The notes under the pieces were generated by a model, which worked only from the letters and a program-made list of their open reading frames with translations, searched no databases and was not told the DNA's origin. DNA of 18,129 nt from an uncultured Oceanospirillaceae bacterium (GTDB lineage Bacteria > Pseudomonadota > Gammaproteobacteria > Pseudomonadales > Balneatricaceae): the NCBI GenBank assembly GCA_946221045.1, contig CAMIIY010000002.1, forward strand, positions 1-18,129. Direction: 5' to 3'. The position numbers and the translations under genes are program-made. This document shows, one piece after another, positions 1 through 10,062 of the stretch (the stretch's first letter is position 1; each line of letters starts with the position of its first letter).

Positions 1-198
<198 letters not shown>

Positions 199-259
199 GT
201 AACTGCAAGTCTTAAGACTGACTTGTCGATTCACTTAATCAACCGCGAGAGGTAATGGC

Positions 260-730
260 GTGAATATCAACCTAACCATCATTGGTCAGGCCATCGCATT
301 CGCTATCTTTGTTGTTTTCTGCATGAAATTCGTGTGGCCGCCAATTACGGCTGCACTGGCAGAGCGCAAGAAGAAAATTGCCGAAGGTCTGGACGCTGCG
401 GAGCGTGCCGAGCGTGATCTTCAGCTGGCTCAGGAAAAAGCCACTGAAAACATGCGTAAAGGCAAAGAAGAAGCAGCCGCCATCATTGAACAGGCCAACA
501 AGCGGGCTAATCAGATCATCGAAGAAGCCAAAGAGAAAGCTCTGGAAGAAGCAGGTCGCGTAAAAGCGGCTAAAGAAGCTGAACTGGAGATGGAAGTTAA
601 CCAGGCGCGCGAAGCTCTGCGTGCTCAGGTTGCAGCTCTGGCAGTGGCAGGCGCCGAGAAAATTCTTGAAGCCTCCATCGATGCAAGTGCCCACGCACAG
701 CTTGTTGAAAAACTGGCCGCTGAGCTTTAA
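260..730 (+). CDS. atpF: ATP synthase Fo subunit b
   Basis: Subunit b (156 residues, the E. coli length) forms the peripheral stator stalk linking Fo to F1. It has one N-terminal membrane helix (about residues 5-25, ending in FCMKFVWPP, where the family PP motif marks the membrane exit). A long charged, Ala/Glu/Lys-rich helix (about 35-150) follows, as expected of the dimerising stalk. The start is GTG, preceded by an AGAGG ribosome binding site about 7 bases upstream; E. coli atpF also uses GTG. It lies between atpE and atpH with a 14-bp gap to atpH. No unusual features are seen. Confidence 0.97.
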   Translation: MNINLTIIGQAIAFAIFVVFCMKFVWPPITAALAERKKKIAEGLDAAERAERDLQLAQEKATENMRKGKEEAAAIIEQANKRANQIIEEAKEKALEEAGRVKAAKEAELEMEVNQAREALRAQVAALAVAGAEKILEASIDASAHAQLVEKLAAEL

Positions 731-744
731 AGCGAGGTTTAACG

Positions 745-1278
745 ATGGCTGAAGTCAACACTGTCGCTCGGCCTTACACTAAAGCGGCGTTTGAATACGC
801 GCTGGGTAAGGGTAACCTCGATCAGTGGTCCGCTACACTCAATCTGGCTGCGGCTGCAGCAGGAGATGAGAAGGTAGCGCGTGTGCTGAGTAATCCTGCT
901 CTGACGGATGCACAGAAAGGTGACCTGATGGTCAGCATCTGTGAAGAAGCCGATCAGGCGGGCAAAAACTTTATACAACTGCTGGCGGCAAACAAACGTC
1001 TGGCGCTGTTGCCTGAAATCGCAGCTCAGTTTAGTAAACTGAAAGCGAATCAGGAGAAATCACTGGATGTGGAACTGACCACCGCCTTTGATTTGCTGGA
1101 CGAGCAGCAGGAAAAACTGGCTCAGGCACTGAAAACCAAGCTGGGTCGCGATGTCACTCTGACTGCACAGGTAGATAAAACTATTCTGGGTGGTGTAGTG
1201 ATTCGTACTGAAGATCTGGTGATCGACGGCTCCGTTCGCGCGCGACTCGCGAAGTTGGCCGAAGCGATGAATTCCTGA
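745..1278 (+). CDS. atpH: ATP synthase F1 subunit delta
   Basis: Subunit delta (177 residues, the E. coli length) connects the top of the F1 hexamer to the b stalk and completes the stator. The N-terminal six-helix domain begins [18 protein letters not shown], the typical family opening, and the C-terminal part ends in the conserved region [23 protein letters not shown]. The ATG has an AGCGAGG ribosome binding site a few bases upstream. The gene sits between atpF and atpA, with a 13-bp gap to atpA, and is co-transcribed with them. Confidence 0.97.
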   Translation: MAEVNTVARPYTKAAFEYALGKGNLDQWSATLNLAAAAAGDEKVARVLSNPALTDAQKGDLMVSICEEADQAGKNFIQLLAANKRLALLPEIAAQFSKLKANQEKSLDVELTTAFDLLDEQQEKLAQALKTKLGRDVTLTAQVDKTILGGVVIRTEDLVIDGSVRARLAKLAEAMNS

Positions 1279-1291
1279 GGGGAATAAAAGC

Positions 1292-2836
1292 ATGCAGCAA
1301 CTGAATCCTTCTGAGATCAGTGAGATTCTCAAGAAGCGCATCGAAAATCTAGATGTGTCTTCAGAAGCCCGTAACGAGGGCACAGTAGTGAGCGTGTCTG
1401 ATGGTATTATCACCATCCACGGTCTCGCTGACGTAATGTACGGGGAAATGATTGAATTCCCTGGCGGTATCTACGGTATGGCGCTGAACCTTGAGCGTGA
1501 TTCTGTAGGTGCTGTAGTTCTGGGTGATTACCAGGGTCTGGTCGAGGGCACAACTGCCCGTTGTACTGGCCGTATTCTGGAAGTACCTGTTGGTCGTGAA
1601 CTGCTGGGCCGTGTAGTAGATGCCCTGGGTAACCCGATCGACGGTAAAGGCCCACTGGAAACCACTTTGACCGACGCGGTTGAAAAGGTTGCACCTGGCG
1701 TAATCGCACGTAAATCCGTAGATCAGCCTGTACAGACTGGTCTGAAAGCGATCGACGCGATGGTGCCAATCGGCCGTGGTCAGCGTGAGCTGATCATCGG
1801 TGACCGTCAGATTGGTAAATCTGCGGTAGCAATCGACGCGATCATCAACCAGAAAGGTACCGGCGTTAAGTGTATCTACGTTGCAGTGGGTCAGAAACAG
1901 TCCACTATCGCTAACGTAGTACGCAAGCTGGAAGAGCACGGCGCGATGGATCACACCATTGTCGTTGCGGCCGGTGCAGCCGATCCTGCAGCAATGCAGT
2001 TCCTGGCACCTTACGCTGGTTGTACTATGGGTGAATTCTTCCGCGACCGCGGTGAAGATGCGCTGATCGTTTATGACGATCTGACCAAGCAGGCATGGGC
2101 ATATCGTCAGATCTCCCTGCTGCTGCGTCGTCCACCAGGCCGTGAAGCATACCCAGGTGACGTATTCTATTTGCACTCCCGTCTGCTGGAACGTGCTGCG
2201 CGCGTTAATGCCGACCACGTTGAAAAGCTCACCAACGGTGAAGTTAAAGGCCAGACTGGTTCCCTGACTTCCCTGCCTGTAATCGAAACACAGGGCGGTG
2301 ACGTTTCCGCGTTCGTACCAACCAACGTAATCTCCATCACCGACGGTCAGATCTTCCTTGAGTCCGACCTGTTCAACTCAGGTATCCGTCCTGCGATCAA
2401 CGCAGGTCTGTCGGTATCCCGTGTAGGTGGTGCAGCTCAGACTAAAATCATCAAGAAACTGGGTGGCGGTGTGCGTCTGGCACTGGCTCAGTACCGTGAA
2501 CTGGCAGCGTTTGCTCAGTTTGCTTCCGACCTTGATGACGCGACTCGTGCCCAGCTGGAGCACGGTCAGGCTGTAACCGAGCTGATGAAGCAGAAACAGT
2601 ACTCTCCTATGTCTATCGCTGAGATGGGCCTGAGTCTGTACGCTGCGAACGAAGGTTACCTGAAGGATGTAGAGCTGAACAAAATCCTGGACTTTGAAGC
2701 AGCACTGATCTCTTACTTCAACAGCGAACTGGCTGACCTGATGAAAGATATCAATGCAACTGGCAACTACTCTGACGAGATTGCTGCCCAGTTCAAAGCC
2801 GGCATTGAGAAGTTCAAGTCTACCCAAACTTGGTAA
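1292..2836 (+). CDS. atpA: ATP synthase F1 subunit alpha
   Basis: Subunit alpha (514 residues; E. coli 513) is the non-catalytic nucleotide-binding subunit of the alpha3beta3 F1 hexamer. The Walker A loop is visible as GDRQIGKSA near residue 170; E. coli has GDRQTGKTA, so Thr to Ile and Thr to Ser changes are tolerated here. The signature [17 protein letters not shown] with the conserved arginine occurs around residue 365-380. The opening [18 protein letters not shown] is the usual N-terminus. The ATG is preceded by GAGGGG. A 71-bp gap containing a stable hairpin separates it from atpG. Codon use is strongly biased, as expected of a highly expressed gene. Confidence 0.98.
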   Translation: MQQLNPSEISEILKKRIENLDVSSEARNEGTVVSVSDGIITIHGLADVMYGEMIEFPGGIYGMALNLERDSVGAVVLGDYQGLVEGTTARCTGRILEVPVGRELLGRVVDALGNPIDGKGPLETTLTDAVEKVAPGVIARKSVDQPVQTGLKAIDAMVPIGRGQRELIIGDRQIGKSAVAIDAIINQKGTGVKCIYVAVGQKQSTIANVVRKLEEHGAMDHTIVVAAGAADPAAMQFLAPYAGCTMGEFFRDRGEDALIVYDDLTKQAWAYRQISLLLRRPPGREAYPGDVFYLHSRLLERAARVNADHVEKLTNGEVKGQTGSLTSLPVIETQGGDVSAFVPTNVISITDGQIFLESDLFNSGIRPAINAGLSVSRVGGAAQTKIIKKLGGGVRLALAQYRELAAFAQFASDLDDATRAQLEHGQAVTELMKQKQYSPMSIAEMGLSLYAANEGYLKDVELNKILDFEAALISYFNSELADLMKDINATGNYSDEIAAQFKAGIEKFKSTQTW

Positions 2837-2855
2837 TAACTCGGTTTGAGTGAGT

Positions 2856-2880
2856 GATCTGCATGCAATGCGTGCAGATC
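2856..2880 (+). other. Stem-loop between atpA and atpG
   Basis: GATCTGCA (2856-2863) pairs perfectly with TGCAGATC (2873-2880). One G-T wobble and two more GC pairs bring the stem to 11 pairs with a three-base loop. No T-run follows, so it is probably not a terminator. An mRNA stability or processing element that adjusts subunit stoichiometry inside the operon is the likelier role; that role is inferred. Confidence 0.7.
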
Positions 2881-2907
2881 TGACACTAAGTCAAGATAGG
2901 CGGAACT

Positions 2908-3771
2908 ATGGCAGTCGGAAAAGAGATTAAGACAAAGATTGCGAGTGTGCAGAGCACCCGGAAGATCACCAGCGCCATGGAAATGGTTGCTGCTTCCAAA
3001 ATGCGTAAAGCACAGGATCGCATGGAGTCATCTCGCCCGTACGCCCGGAGTATCCGTGGTGTAATTCAGCACCTGGCCAAGTCCAACCCTGAGTACAAAC
3101 ATCTGTACATGCAGGAGCGTGAGACTAAGCGTGTTGGTTTTGTGATTGTTGCAACCGACCGTGGTCTGTGTGGTGGCTTGAACGTTAATGCGTTCAAGGC
3201 GGCTGTGAAGAGCATGAAAGCGTTCCATGATCAGGGTGTCGAAATTGACATCTGTGCCCTGGGCAGCAAGGCAGCGTCTTTCTTCCGGAATTTTGGTGGC
3301 AATGTTGTTGCAGCCAAGACTCACCTGGGAGACAAGCCTGAAGTTGCTGACCTGATTGGTGCTGTAAAGGTCATGCTGGATGCTTATGACGAAGGCAAAC
3401 TGGATAAGCTGTACATCGTATCCAACGATTTCGTAAATACGATGACCCAGAAGCCTGCTGTCGATCAGGTGCTTCCACTGAAAGCAGAAGATGACGAAAA
3501 ACAACTTAATCACCACTGGGATTACATCTACGAGCCAGATGCCAAAGAGCTGTTGAACGGCCTTTTGGTGCGCTATGTAGAGTCTCTGGTTTACCAGGCG
3601 GTGGTTGAGAATAATGCCTGTGAGCAGGCAGCACGTATGCTGGCAATGAAAAACGCAACAGACAATGCCGGCGGAATGATTGATGAGCTTCAGATGATTT
3701 ACAACAAAGCTCGTCAGGCCGCGATTACTCAGGAAATTTCTGAGATCGTGGGCGGTGCTGCAGCGGTTTAA
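2908..3771 (+). CDS. atpG: ATP synthase F1 subunit gamma
   Basis: Subunit gamma (287 residues, the E. coli length) is the central rotor shaft whose rotation drives ATP synthesis. The N-terminal coiled-coil helix begins [20 protein letters not shown] and carries the family-typical [15 protein letters not shown]. The C-terminal helix [34 protein letters not shown] completes the antiparallel coiled coil. The Rossmann-like middle domain includes [12 protein letters not shown]. The ATG is preceded by a GGCGGA ribosome binding site. It is part of the atp operon, 36 bp before atpD. Confidence 0.98.
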   Translation: MAVGKEIKTKIASVQSTRKITSAMEMVAASKMRKAQDRMESSRPYARSIRGVIQHLAKSNPEYKHLYMQERETKRVGFVIVATDRGLCGGLNVNAFKAAVKSMKAFHDQGVEIDICALGSKAASFFRNFGGNVVAAKTHLGDKPEVADLIGAVKVMLDAYDEGKLDKLYIVSNDFVNTMTQKPAVDQVLPLKAEDDEKQLNHHWDYIYEPDAKELLNGLLVRYVESLVYQAVVENNACEQAARMLAMKNATDNAGGMIDELQMIYNKARQAAITQEISEIVGGAAAV

Positions 3772-3795
3772 CGCAGGTCACAGGTTAAATTTTAA

Positions 3796-5184
<1,389 letters not shown>

Positions 5185-5216
5185 TTGCCTTTCGCTAACC
5201 TTTACGAGGTAAAAAT

Positions 5217-5642
5217 ATGGCTATGACTGTTCATTGCGACATCGTAAGTGCTGAAGAAGAGATCTTCTCTGGCCTGATCGAGTTCGTATCCGTAACAGGT
5301 AGCCTGGGTGACCTGGGTGTATATCCGGGTCACGCTCCGCTTCTGACGGAACTGAAACCAGGCCCTGTCGAGCTACGCAAACAGGGTGGCGAGCAGGATA
5401 TCTTCTATGTGTCCGGTGGCTTCTTTGAAGTTCAGCCTCATAAGGTCACTATTCTGGCGGACACTGCTTTGCATGCCGCTGACCTTAATGAAGCAGCCGC
5501 TCAGGAAGCACAGAAACATGCTGAACAGCAGATGGCAGATCGTTCTTCCGAGTTTGAATACTCGAAAGCTGCCACTCAGCTGGCTGAAGCAGCCGCGCAG
5601 CTGCGTACCCTGCAGCAGATTCGCAAAAAACTGGGTCGTTAA
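5217..5642 (+). CDS. atpC: ATP synthase F1 subunit epsilon
   Basis: Subunit epsilon (141 residues) sits on the rotor foot and restrains ATP hydrolysis. The N-terminal beta-sandwich begins [19 protein letters not shown] and contains [16 protein letters not shown]. The C-terminal two-helix hairpin spans about residues 88-140. The chosen ATG follows a TACGAGG ribosome binding site; a second ATG two codons later is possible, but E. coli atpC also starts MAMT. It is the last gene of the operon, with an intrinsic terminator 22 bp after the stop. Confidence 0.98.
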   Translation: MAMTVHCDIVSAEEEIFSGLIEFVSVTGSLGDLGVYPGHAPLLTELKPGPVELRKQGGEQDIFYVSGGFFEVQPHKVTILADTALHAADLNEAAAQEAQKHAEQQMADRSSEFEYSKAATQLAEAAAQLRTLQQIRKKLGR

Positions 5643-5663
5643 GACACAGTAAAAGCAATCATC

Positions 5664-5693
5664 AAAAAAGCAGCCATCTGGCTGCTTTTTTTT
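5664..5693 (+). terminator. Intrinsic terminator of the atp operon
   Basis: AAAAAAGCAGCC (5664-5675), loop ATCT, GGCTGC (5680-5685) and a run of eight T (5686-5693) form a textbook rho-independent terminator. The A-run can also pair with the T-run, so the stem reaches 12 pairs. It lies 22 bp after the atpC stop and isolates the ATP synthase operon from the chemoreceptor region. Confidence 0.95.
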
Positions 5694-5920
5694 GTGCAAA
5701 AATTTTAGAAATGGCTTGCAGGCATATGTTCAGTACTCTGGCACTGGTAAATAGAACTCTTTAAAGCTGCAGCAGGAAAAATTATTTAAAATAAGAACAA
5801 AATTAATCTTTTATTTTCAAAAGTATATGAGGGTTTTGAAGGGATAATGGCGCTAAAAAACACATCAGTTAATATATACTGACTTTTGTATGCCTAATAA
5901 TTCTGTGGAGCTGATTCAAG
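5694..5920. other. AT-rich gap before the chemoreceptor
   Basis: No gene is seen. The stretch is AT-rich. A TATACT hexamer in TTAATATATACTGAC (about 5869-5883) could be a -10 box for the chemoreceptor, but no convincing -35 partner or flagellar sigma-28 motif was found. A GGAG (5907-5910 region) precedes the ATG at 5921 by about 10 bases. Confidence 0.4.
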
Positions 5921-6024
5921 ATGTTTAAGTTTTTAGCGACCCCATTAAAAGAACAGGAAAAAATACAACATCTGAAGTAGCGGAATTAAGAAGAGAGCTG
6001 GATGCGCTGTACCGAAGTCAGGCC
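5921..6024 (+). pseudogene. Out-of-frame native N-terminus of the chemoreceptor
   Basis: An ATG at 5921 with an upstream GGAG opens a short frame, [19 protein letters not shown], that stops at TAG 5978-5980. The chemoreceptor frame, one base off, is open from 5929 and reads [17 protein letters not shown] immediately before the first PAS domain. That is the coiled lead-in normal for soluble PAS chemoreceptors, which typically start with MF-F. Adding one A to the six-A run at 5958-5963 would join the two frames. The gene is therefore likely to have lost a base here (mutation, sequencing error, or a site of slippage). Which of these applies cannot be told from the sequence. Confidence 0.65.
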
Positions 6025-7623
6025 GTGATCGAGTTCAATATGGACGGAACAATCCGTACCGCGAATGATAACTTTCTGAGTGTTATGGGATACACCCTGG
6101 ATGAAATTCGAGGTAAGCACCATAGTATATTTGCCGATCAGAAATATGCTAACAGTACGGAATATAAAGAGTTCTGGGCGAAGCTAAACCAGGGTAATTT
6201 CGATTCTGCAGAGTATAAGCGTCTAGCCAAAGGCGGAAAAGAAGTATGGATACAAGCCACCTATAACCCGATTCTTGATAATACCGGAACGCCCTACAAA
6301 GTTATCAAGTTTGCAACTGACATCACCAAACAAAAGCTGCTTAATGCTGACTATGAAGGCCAAATCGATGCGGTGAATAAATCACAGGCGGTTATCGAAT
6401 TTAATTTGGATGGTGTCATACAACACGCCAACGATAACTTTCTGGCTGTCATGGGCTACCAGTTGGCAGAAATCCAGGGTAAACACCACAGTATGTTTGC
6501 TGAACCGGAGTTCGCAGCAAGCGCAGATTACAAGAATTTTTGGTCCGAGCTACGTGAAGGCAAATTTAAAGCAGGTGAATTCAAACGACTGGGCAAGGGG
6601 GGGGCTGAGGTATGGATACAGGCAACCTACAATCCGATCTTTGATCTCAAGGGCCAACCAATCAAAGTGGTTAAATATGCGACCGATATCACTGCTCAGA
6701 AAAAATTGGCTCAGACAGTAGATAATATGCTCTCTGAAGTGAAGCGGGTGATGATGGCGGTCTCTCAAGGTGACTTAACCGAGAATGTCATTGGCGAATT
6801 TGAAGGCGAGTTTGCGGAGCTGAAAAACGCAGTGCAGTTATGCTTGGTAAAACTTCGCGATGTGGTGGATTCAGTTCAGACTTCAGCCAATTCTGTTGCA
6901 ACTGGCTCCGATGAGATTTCCCAGGCAACGCTTGAGCTTAGTAATAGAACCGCTCAACAAGCGGCGAGTCTCGAAGAGACTGCTTCGTCTGTAGAAGAGA
7001 TGACCGCGACGGCCAAGAAAAACGCAGATAACGCGCTGATTGCAGACCAATTAGCTGTAAGCGCAAGAGAACTCGCCAACACGGGTGGCAATGTGGTTGG
7101 TAAAGCAGTTTCTGCAATGGAAGAGATTAATGCATCCAGTCGTGAGATATCCGACATTATCGGAACGATAGATGAGATCGCATTCCAGACAAACCTGTTG
7201 GCGTTGAACGCCGCCGTAGAGGCTGCCAGAGCAGGTGAACAGGGCCGCGGATTTGCGGTGGTGGCTTCTGAGGTACGTAATTTAGCCCAACGTAGTGCCA
7301 CCTCTGCAAAAGAGATCAAAAACCTGATTATCAACAGTGTTAACAAGATTGACGAAGGTTCGCGCCTGGTTCAAGAAAGCGGAACCACGCTGAATGATAT
7401 TATTGATTCGGTAGAAAAAGTCTCAGGCATCATTTCTGAGATTGCCTTAGCGTCTAAAGAGCAGGGTCTCGGTGCAGAGCAAATCAATAAATCGATCACC
7501 CTGTTGGATGAGTCAACCCAGGAAAATGCAGCAATGGTCGAAGAGACAGCGGCCTCGAGTAAGCAAATTGGTGGGAATGCTCAAGACATGGCCTCTCTCA
7601 TCAGCTTCTTCCGCATTCACTAG
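6025..7623 (+). CDS. Soluble double-PAS methyl-accepting chemotaxis protein
   Basis: This is a cytoplasmic chemoreceptor that should signal to CheA/CheW from an internal or redox cue; no membrane segment or periplasmic domain is present. Two PAS domains (about residues 1-101 and 119-226) share long near-identical stretches ([33 protein letters not shown]), so they arose by duplication. A HAMP-like segment (about 240-280) leads to the signalling domain, whose hairpin tip [19 protein letters not shown] begins at residue 383. The receptor ends SFFRIH with no NWETF-type CheR tether. The layout recalls P. aeruginosa BdlA and Aer-like receptors; the ligand is unknown. The only in-frame start is GTG at 6025, inside the PAS domain and without a good ribosome binding site, so the true start is probably ATG 5921 across a frameshift. 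Confidence 0.93.
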   Translation: MIEFNMDGTIRTANDNFLSVMGYTLDEIRGKHHSIFADQKYANSTEYKEFWAKLNQGNFDSAEYKRLAKGGKEVWIQATYNPILDNTGTPYKVIKFATDITKQKLLNADYEGQIDAVNKSQAVIEFNLDGVIQHANDNFLAVMGYQLAEIQGKHHSMFAEPEFAASADYKNFWSELREGKFKAGEFKRLGKGGAEVWIQATYNPIFDLKGQPIKVVKYATDITAQKKLAQTVDNMLSEVKRVMMAVSQGDLTENVIGEFEGEFAELKNAVQLCLVKLRDVVDSVQTSANSVATGSDEISQATLELSNRTAQQAASLEETASSVEEMTATAKKNADNALIADQLAVSARELANTGGNVVGKAVSAMEEINASSREISDIIGTIDEIAFQTNLLALNAAVEAARAGEQGRGFAVVASEVRNLAQRSATSAKEIKNLIINSVNKIDEGSRLVQESGTTLNDIIDSVEKVSGIISEIALASKEQGLGAEQINKSITLLDESTQENAAMVEETAASSKQIGGNAQDMASLISFFRIH

Positions 7624-7832
7624 TCAAGCTACCCTGTATGTTCCTGAGTTTAGTTTAGATTGTTCATAGGGCTAAAAATGATAGGGGGCCAGGTGCAATG
7701 CCCTCCCTCGTGACCGTTAGGCTCGATTATTCGAATAATAATCACCATCACAAAGGTGTAGGTAGGGAATTAAAGCGCTTTTTGGGTTTAGCAGAGTCCT
7801 GTGCTGAAGCGGAACTACGCTGGCTTTCGGCA
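7624..7832. other. Gap between convergent chemoreceptor and regulator genes
   Basis: No gene is seen in this 209-bp gap. A perfect 14-bp palindrome, ATTATTCGAATAAT, lies at 7726-7739. An imperfect hairpin, GTGCTGAAGC (7801-7810) with GCTTTCGGCAC (7823-7833), overlaps the regulator's stop codon and may help end transcription from the minus strand. Neither carries a T-run, so no terminator is called. Confidence 0.4.
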
Positions 7833-8582
7833 CTATAAAAGCCGCCAAAGTGTATCAAAGATTATTTTTTGTGCGGCTGCGACTTCGGCTGAATCAATCA
7901 CTACCGCCATTGGATAGTTCTCTGCAGCTAAGGAGATAATGGCGCACTTCGGTGGATAAATGGCTATGTAAGCTGCGTCTACTTTCCCTTCAGTTTTAAT
8001 CCATTTACGTTCTGAAAGCTGCGCATCCTCACCACCATCGCCAATGGCAATAACCTGAACATTTATGCCACGTTGAATGCGTTGATTCGTAAAATTTGGG
8101 AAAGGACGGTAAAGATGTTTTCGGATTGGTTTTGAGGAGAAAACTGAATAGCTTGACTCACTTGAATTGGAGACGGTATTCAGAATGTCGCGCAATACCT
8201 GAACAATGCCTTCATCACCCTCAAAAAATTGCACATTGGCACTGCTAAAAGCGGGTTGCAGATGTTTTAGCTCAGGAATCAGATTTAGCTTCAACTGATC
8301 CAGCGCCCGCTCCATGCTGGCTTTGCGATCTTCAGCCAGGTGTAGCAGGTAGTCCGGATCCCTGGGAGCAAAAAAACGCCGTTTCCCCTTTGGCAGGTAA
8401 GTCGCTATCCCTTTGGATTGCAACAACTTAAGCGTTTCATACGTGGTACCACGATTGATACCCGCTTTGTCAGCAATGGTACGAATTGAGCTGGCCCCAC
8501 AGCTCAGTAAAGCTTTATATACCTCGACTTCGCGTGGGGTAAGATCAAGTAGTTGATAAATATCGTCACTGGAAATTGTCAT
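7833..8582 (-). CDS. TrmB-family transcriptional regulator
   Basis: This is a 249-residue DNA-binding regulator. The N-terminal winged helix (about residues 1-75: LDLTPREVEVYKALLSCGASSIRTIADKAGI, then NRGTTYETLKLLQSKGIATY) matches the TrmB-type HTH, known from archaeal sugar regulators and scattered bacterial homologues. The C-terminal part (about 105-249) resembles the PLD-like TrmB effector-binding domain and has no visible catalytic HKD motifs. It is transcribed divergently from glmU across 97 bp holding two TTGTSACAA palindromes. The inference is that it controls glmU-glmS and itself in response to an amino-sugar metabolite, a job done in Pseudomonas by the unrelated DeoR-type GlmR. No clear ribosome binding site precedes its ATG; an operator copy sits in its leader instead. 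Confidence 0.85.
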   Translation of the reverse strand: MTISSDDIYQLLDLTPREVEVYKALLSCGASSIRTIADKAGINRGTTYETLKLLQSKGIATYLPKGKRRFFAPRDPDYLLHLAEDRKASMERALDQLKLNLIPELKHLQPAFSSANVQFFEGDEGIVQVLRDILNTVSNSSESSYSVFSSKPIRKHLYRPFPNFTNQRIQRGINVQVIAIGDGGEDAQLSERKWIKTEGKVDAAYIAIYPPKCAIISLAAENYPMAVVIDSAEVAAAQKIIFDTLWRLL

Positions 8583-8587
8583 AAAGT

Positions 8588-8596
8588 TTGTGACAA
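8588..8596. promoter_or_regulatory. Candidate operator, copy 1 (TTGTGACAA)
   Basis: This 9-bp palindrome lies six bases upstream of the regulator start. It matches copy 2 at 8656-8664, and the flanking A/T bases extend the pair to an 11-bp inverted repeat (8588-8598 against 8654-8664). Placement in the divergent intergenic region points to a regulator binding site; which protein binds is inferred. Confidence 0.6.
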
Positions 8597-8655
8597 AAAG
8601 CCTTGTAAGAAACGTGGTTTACTTTAAAGTCCAAGCCTAATACAGCAATTTAATT

Positions 8656-8664
8656 TTGTCACAA
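8656..8664. promoter_or_regulatory. Candidate operator, copy 2 (TTGTCACAA)
   Basis: Second copy of the palindrome, 15 bases before the glmU ATG and next to its AAGGA ribosome binding site (8663-8667). Binding here could block translation-start-proximal transcription of glmU-glmS. It also provides a TTG in frame with glmU, which should not be taken as the start codon. Confidence 0.6.
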
Positions 8665-8679
8665 GGATACAAACAAACA

Positions 8680-10062
8680 ATGTCTGTTGATGTGGTCATC
8701 CTCGCCGCCGGGCAGGGCAGCCGAATGAAATCTGCACTGCCAAAAGTGCTGCATAAGGTGGGTGGAAAACCGATGGTGCAGCATGTCATTGATACTGCTG
8801 GCCAAATTGAGGCAGCAAATCTGCATGTGGTCATTGGGCATGGTGCCGATCAGGTGACGTCACTGTTGGCAAGTCAGTCAGTGCAGGTTGCGCTGCAGGC
8901 AGAGCAACTGGGAACAGGCCATGCAGTTGCGCAAGCAATGTCTGCGGTAGCAGATAATGGCATTACACTGGTGCTCTATGGTGATGTGCCACTGATTCAA
9001 TTGGAGACCTTGCAACAGCTGGTTTCTCTGGCAGTACAAGACCGTCTGGCGCTACTGACAGTACAACTGGAAGACCCAACCGGGTATGGCCGTATTGTGC
9101 GCAAAGCGGATACCGGTGAGGTACAGGCGATTGTTGAGCATAAAGATGCCTCGCCCGAACAGCTCAGTATTACAGAAGTGAATACCGGTATTCTGGCGCT
9201 ACCCAGTGCGTATCTGAAGCAGTGGCTGCCACAACTTTCCTCTAATAATGCGCAGGGCGAATATTATCTGACGGATATTATTGCCATGGCCGCTGCAGAG
9301 CAGGTCCGGATCAGCGCGCTACAGCCCCTGGCTGAACAGGAAGTACAGGGTGTGAATAACCGTGTACAGCTGGCTGAACTTGAGCGTTGGTACCAGTTAC
9401 AGCAGGCGCAGGCCTTGATGTTGGCGGGTGTGACTCTGGCCGATCCTGCCCGTATTGATCTGCGCGGTACCCTGACAACCGGTCAGGATGTATTTATTGA
9501 TGTGAACTGTGTGTTTGAAGGTGAGGTTGTACTGGGTGATAACGTAGTGATCGAGCCAAACTGTTGCCTTAAAAATACAACCATCGGTGCGGGTAGCCAT
9601 ATTAAAGCGAATTCTGTACTTGAGTCCGCTGTGCTTGATTCAGACTGTGACGTGGGCCCGTATGCCCGCTTGCGTCCGGGTACTCAACTGGCCGCCAATG
9701 CGAAGATTGGCAACTTTGTTGAAACCAAAAAAGCAGTGGTAGGTGAAGGCAGTAAAATTAACCACCTGTCCTACGTCGGTGATGCCGTGCTTGGGCGGGG
9801 TGTTAATGTTGGTGCTGGCACAATTACCTGTAATTATGATGGCGTGAATAAGTCCCTGACTGAAATCGGTGATGGTGCGTTTATTGGTTCTAACTCCTCA
9901 TTGGTCGCACCGGTACAGATTGGCTCTATGGCAACGGTAGGTGCAGGTTCAACCATTACCAAGAATGTTGCTTCTGAAGCGTTGGCTGTGACACGGGCAA
10001 AGCAGGCGCAGGTGGATCAATGGCCACGGCCGCAGAAAAAAGCAGATAAAGGAGACAGCTAA
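8680..10062 (+). CDS. glmU: Bifunctional GlmU (GlcNAc-1-P uridyltransferase / GlcN-1-P acetyltransferase)
   Basis: GlmU (460 residues) acetylates glucosamine-1-phosphate and then makes UDP-GlcNAc, the precursor for peptidoglycan and lipid A. The N-terminal nucleotidyltransferase domain shows LAAGQGSRM and LPKVLH (residues 8-25; E. coli has GKGTRM), YGDVPL and EVNTGI. The C-terminal left-handed beta helix has hexapeptide repeats and the acetyltransferase site region [18 protein letters not shown] (with the catalytic His) and [11 protein letters not shown]. The start at ATG 8680 ([11 protein letters not shown]) is chosen over an in-frame TTG at 8656, because AAGGA lies 12 bases before it and family members begin just before VVILAAG. 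Its stop overlaps the glmS start by one base (TAATG), indicating coupled translation. Confidence 0.97.
   Translation: MSVDVVILAAGQGSRMKSALPKVLHKVGGKPMVQHVIDTAGQIEAANLHVVIGHGADQVTSLLASQSVQVALQAEQLGTGHAVAQAMSAVADNGITLVLYGDVPLIQLETLQQLVSLAVQDRLALLTVQLEDPTGYGRIVRKADTGEVQAIVEHKDASPEQLSITEVNTGILALPSAYLKQWLPQLSSNNAQGEYYLTDIIAMAAAEQVRISALQPLAEQEVQGVNNRVQLAELERWYQLQQAQALMLAGVTLADPARIDLRGTLTTGQDVFIDVNCVFEGEVVLGDNVVIEPNCCLKNTTIGAGSHIKANSVLESAVLDSDCDVGPYARLRPGTQLAANAKIGNFVETKKAVVGEGSKINHLSYVGDAVLGRGVNVGAGTITCNYDGVNKSLTEIGDGAFIGSNSSLVAPVQIGSMATVGAGSTITKNVASEALAVTRAKQAQVDQWPRPQKKADKGDS

Noticed and set aside
1361..2218. Long minus-strand open frame opposite atpA, with similar ones opposite atpD and other atp genes
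   Set aside because: These are shadows of highly biased codon use in the real genes; the translations have no recognisable domain.
8656..8679. Upstream TTG start for glmU adding eight residues
   Set aside because: The TTG lies inside the operator palindrome and before the ribosome binding site; family members begin near the ATG at 8680.
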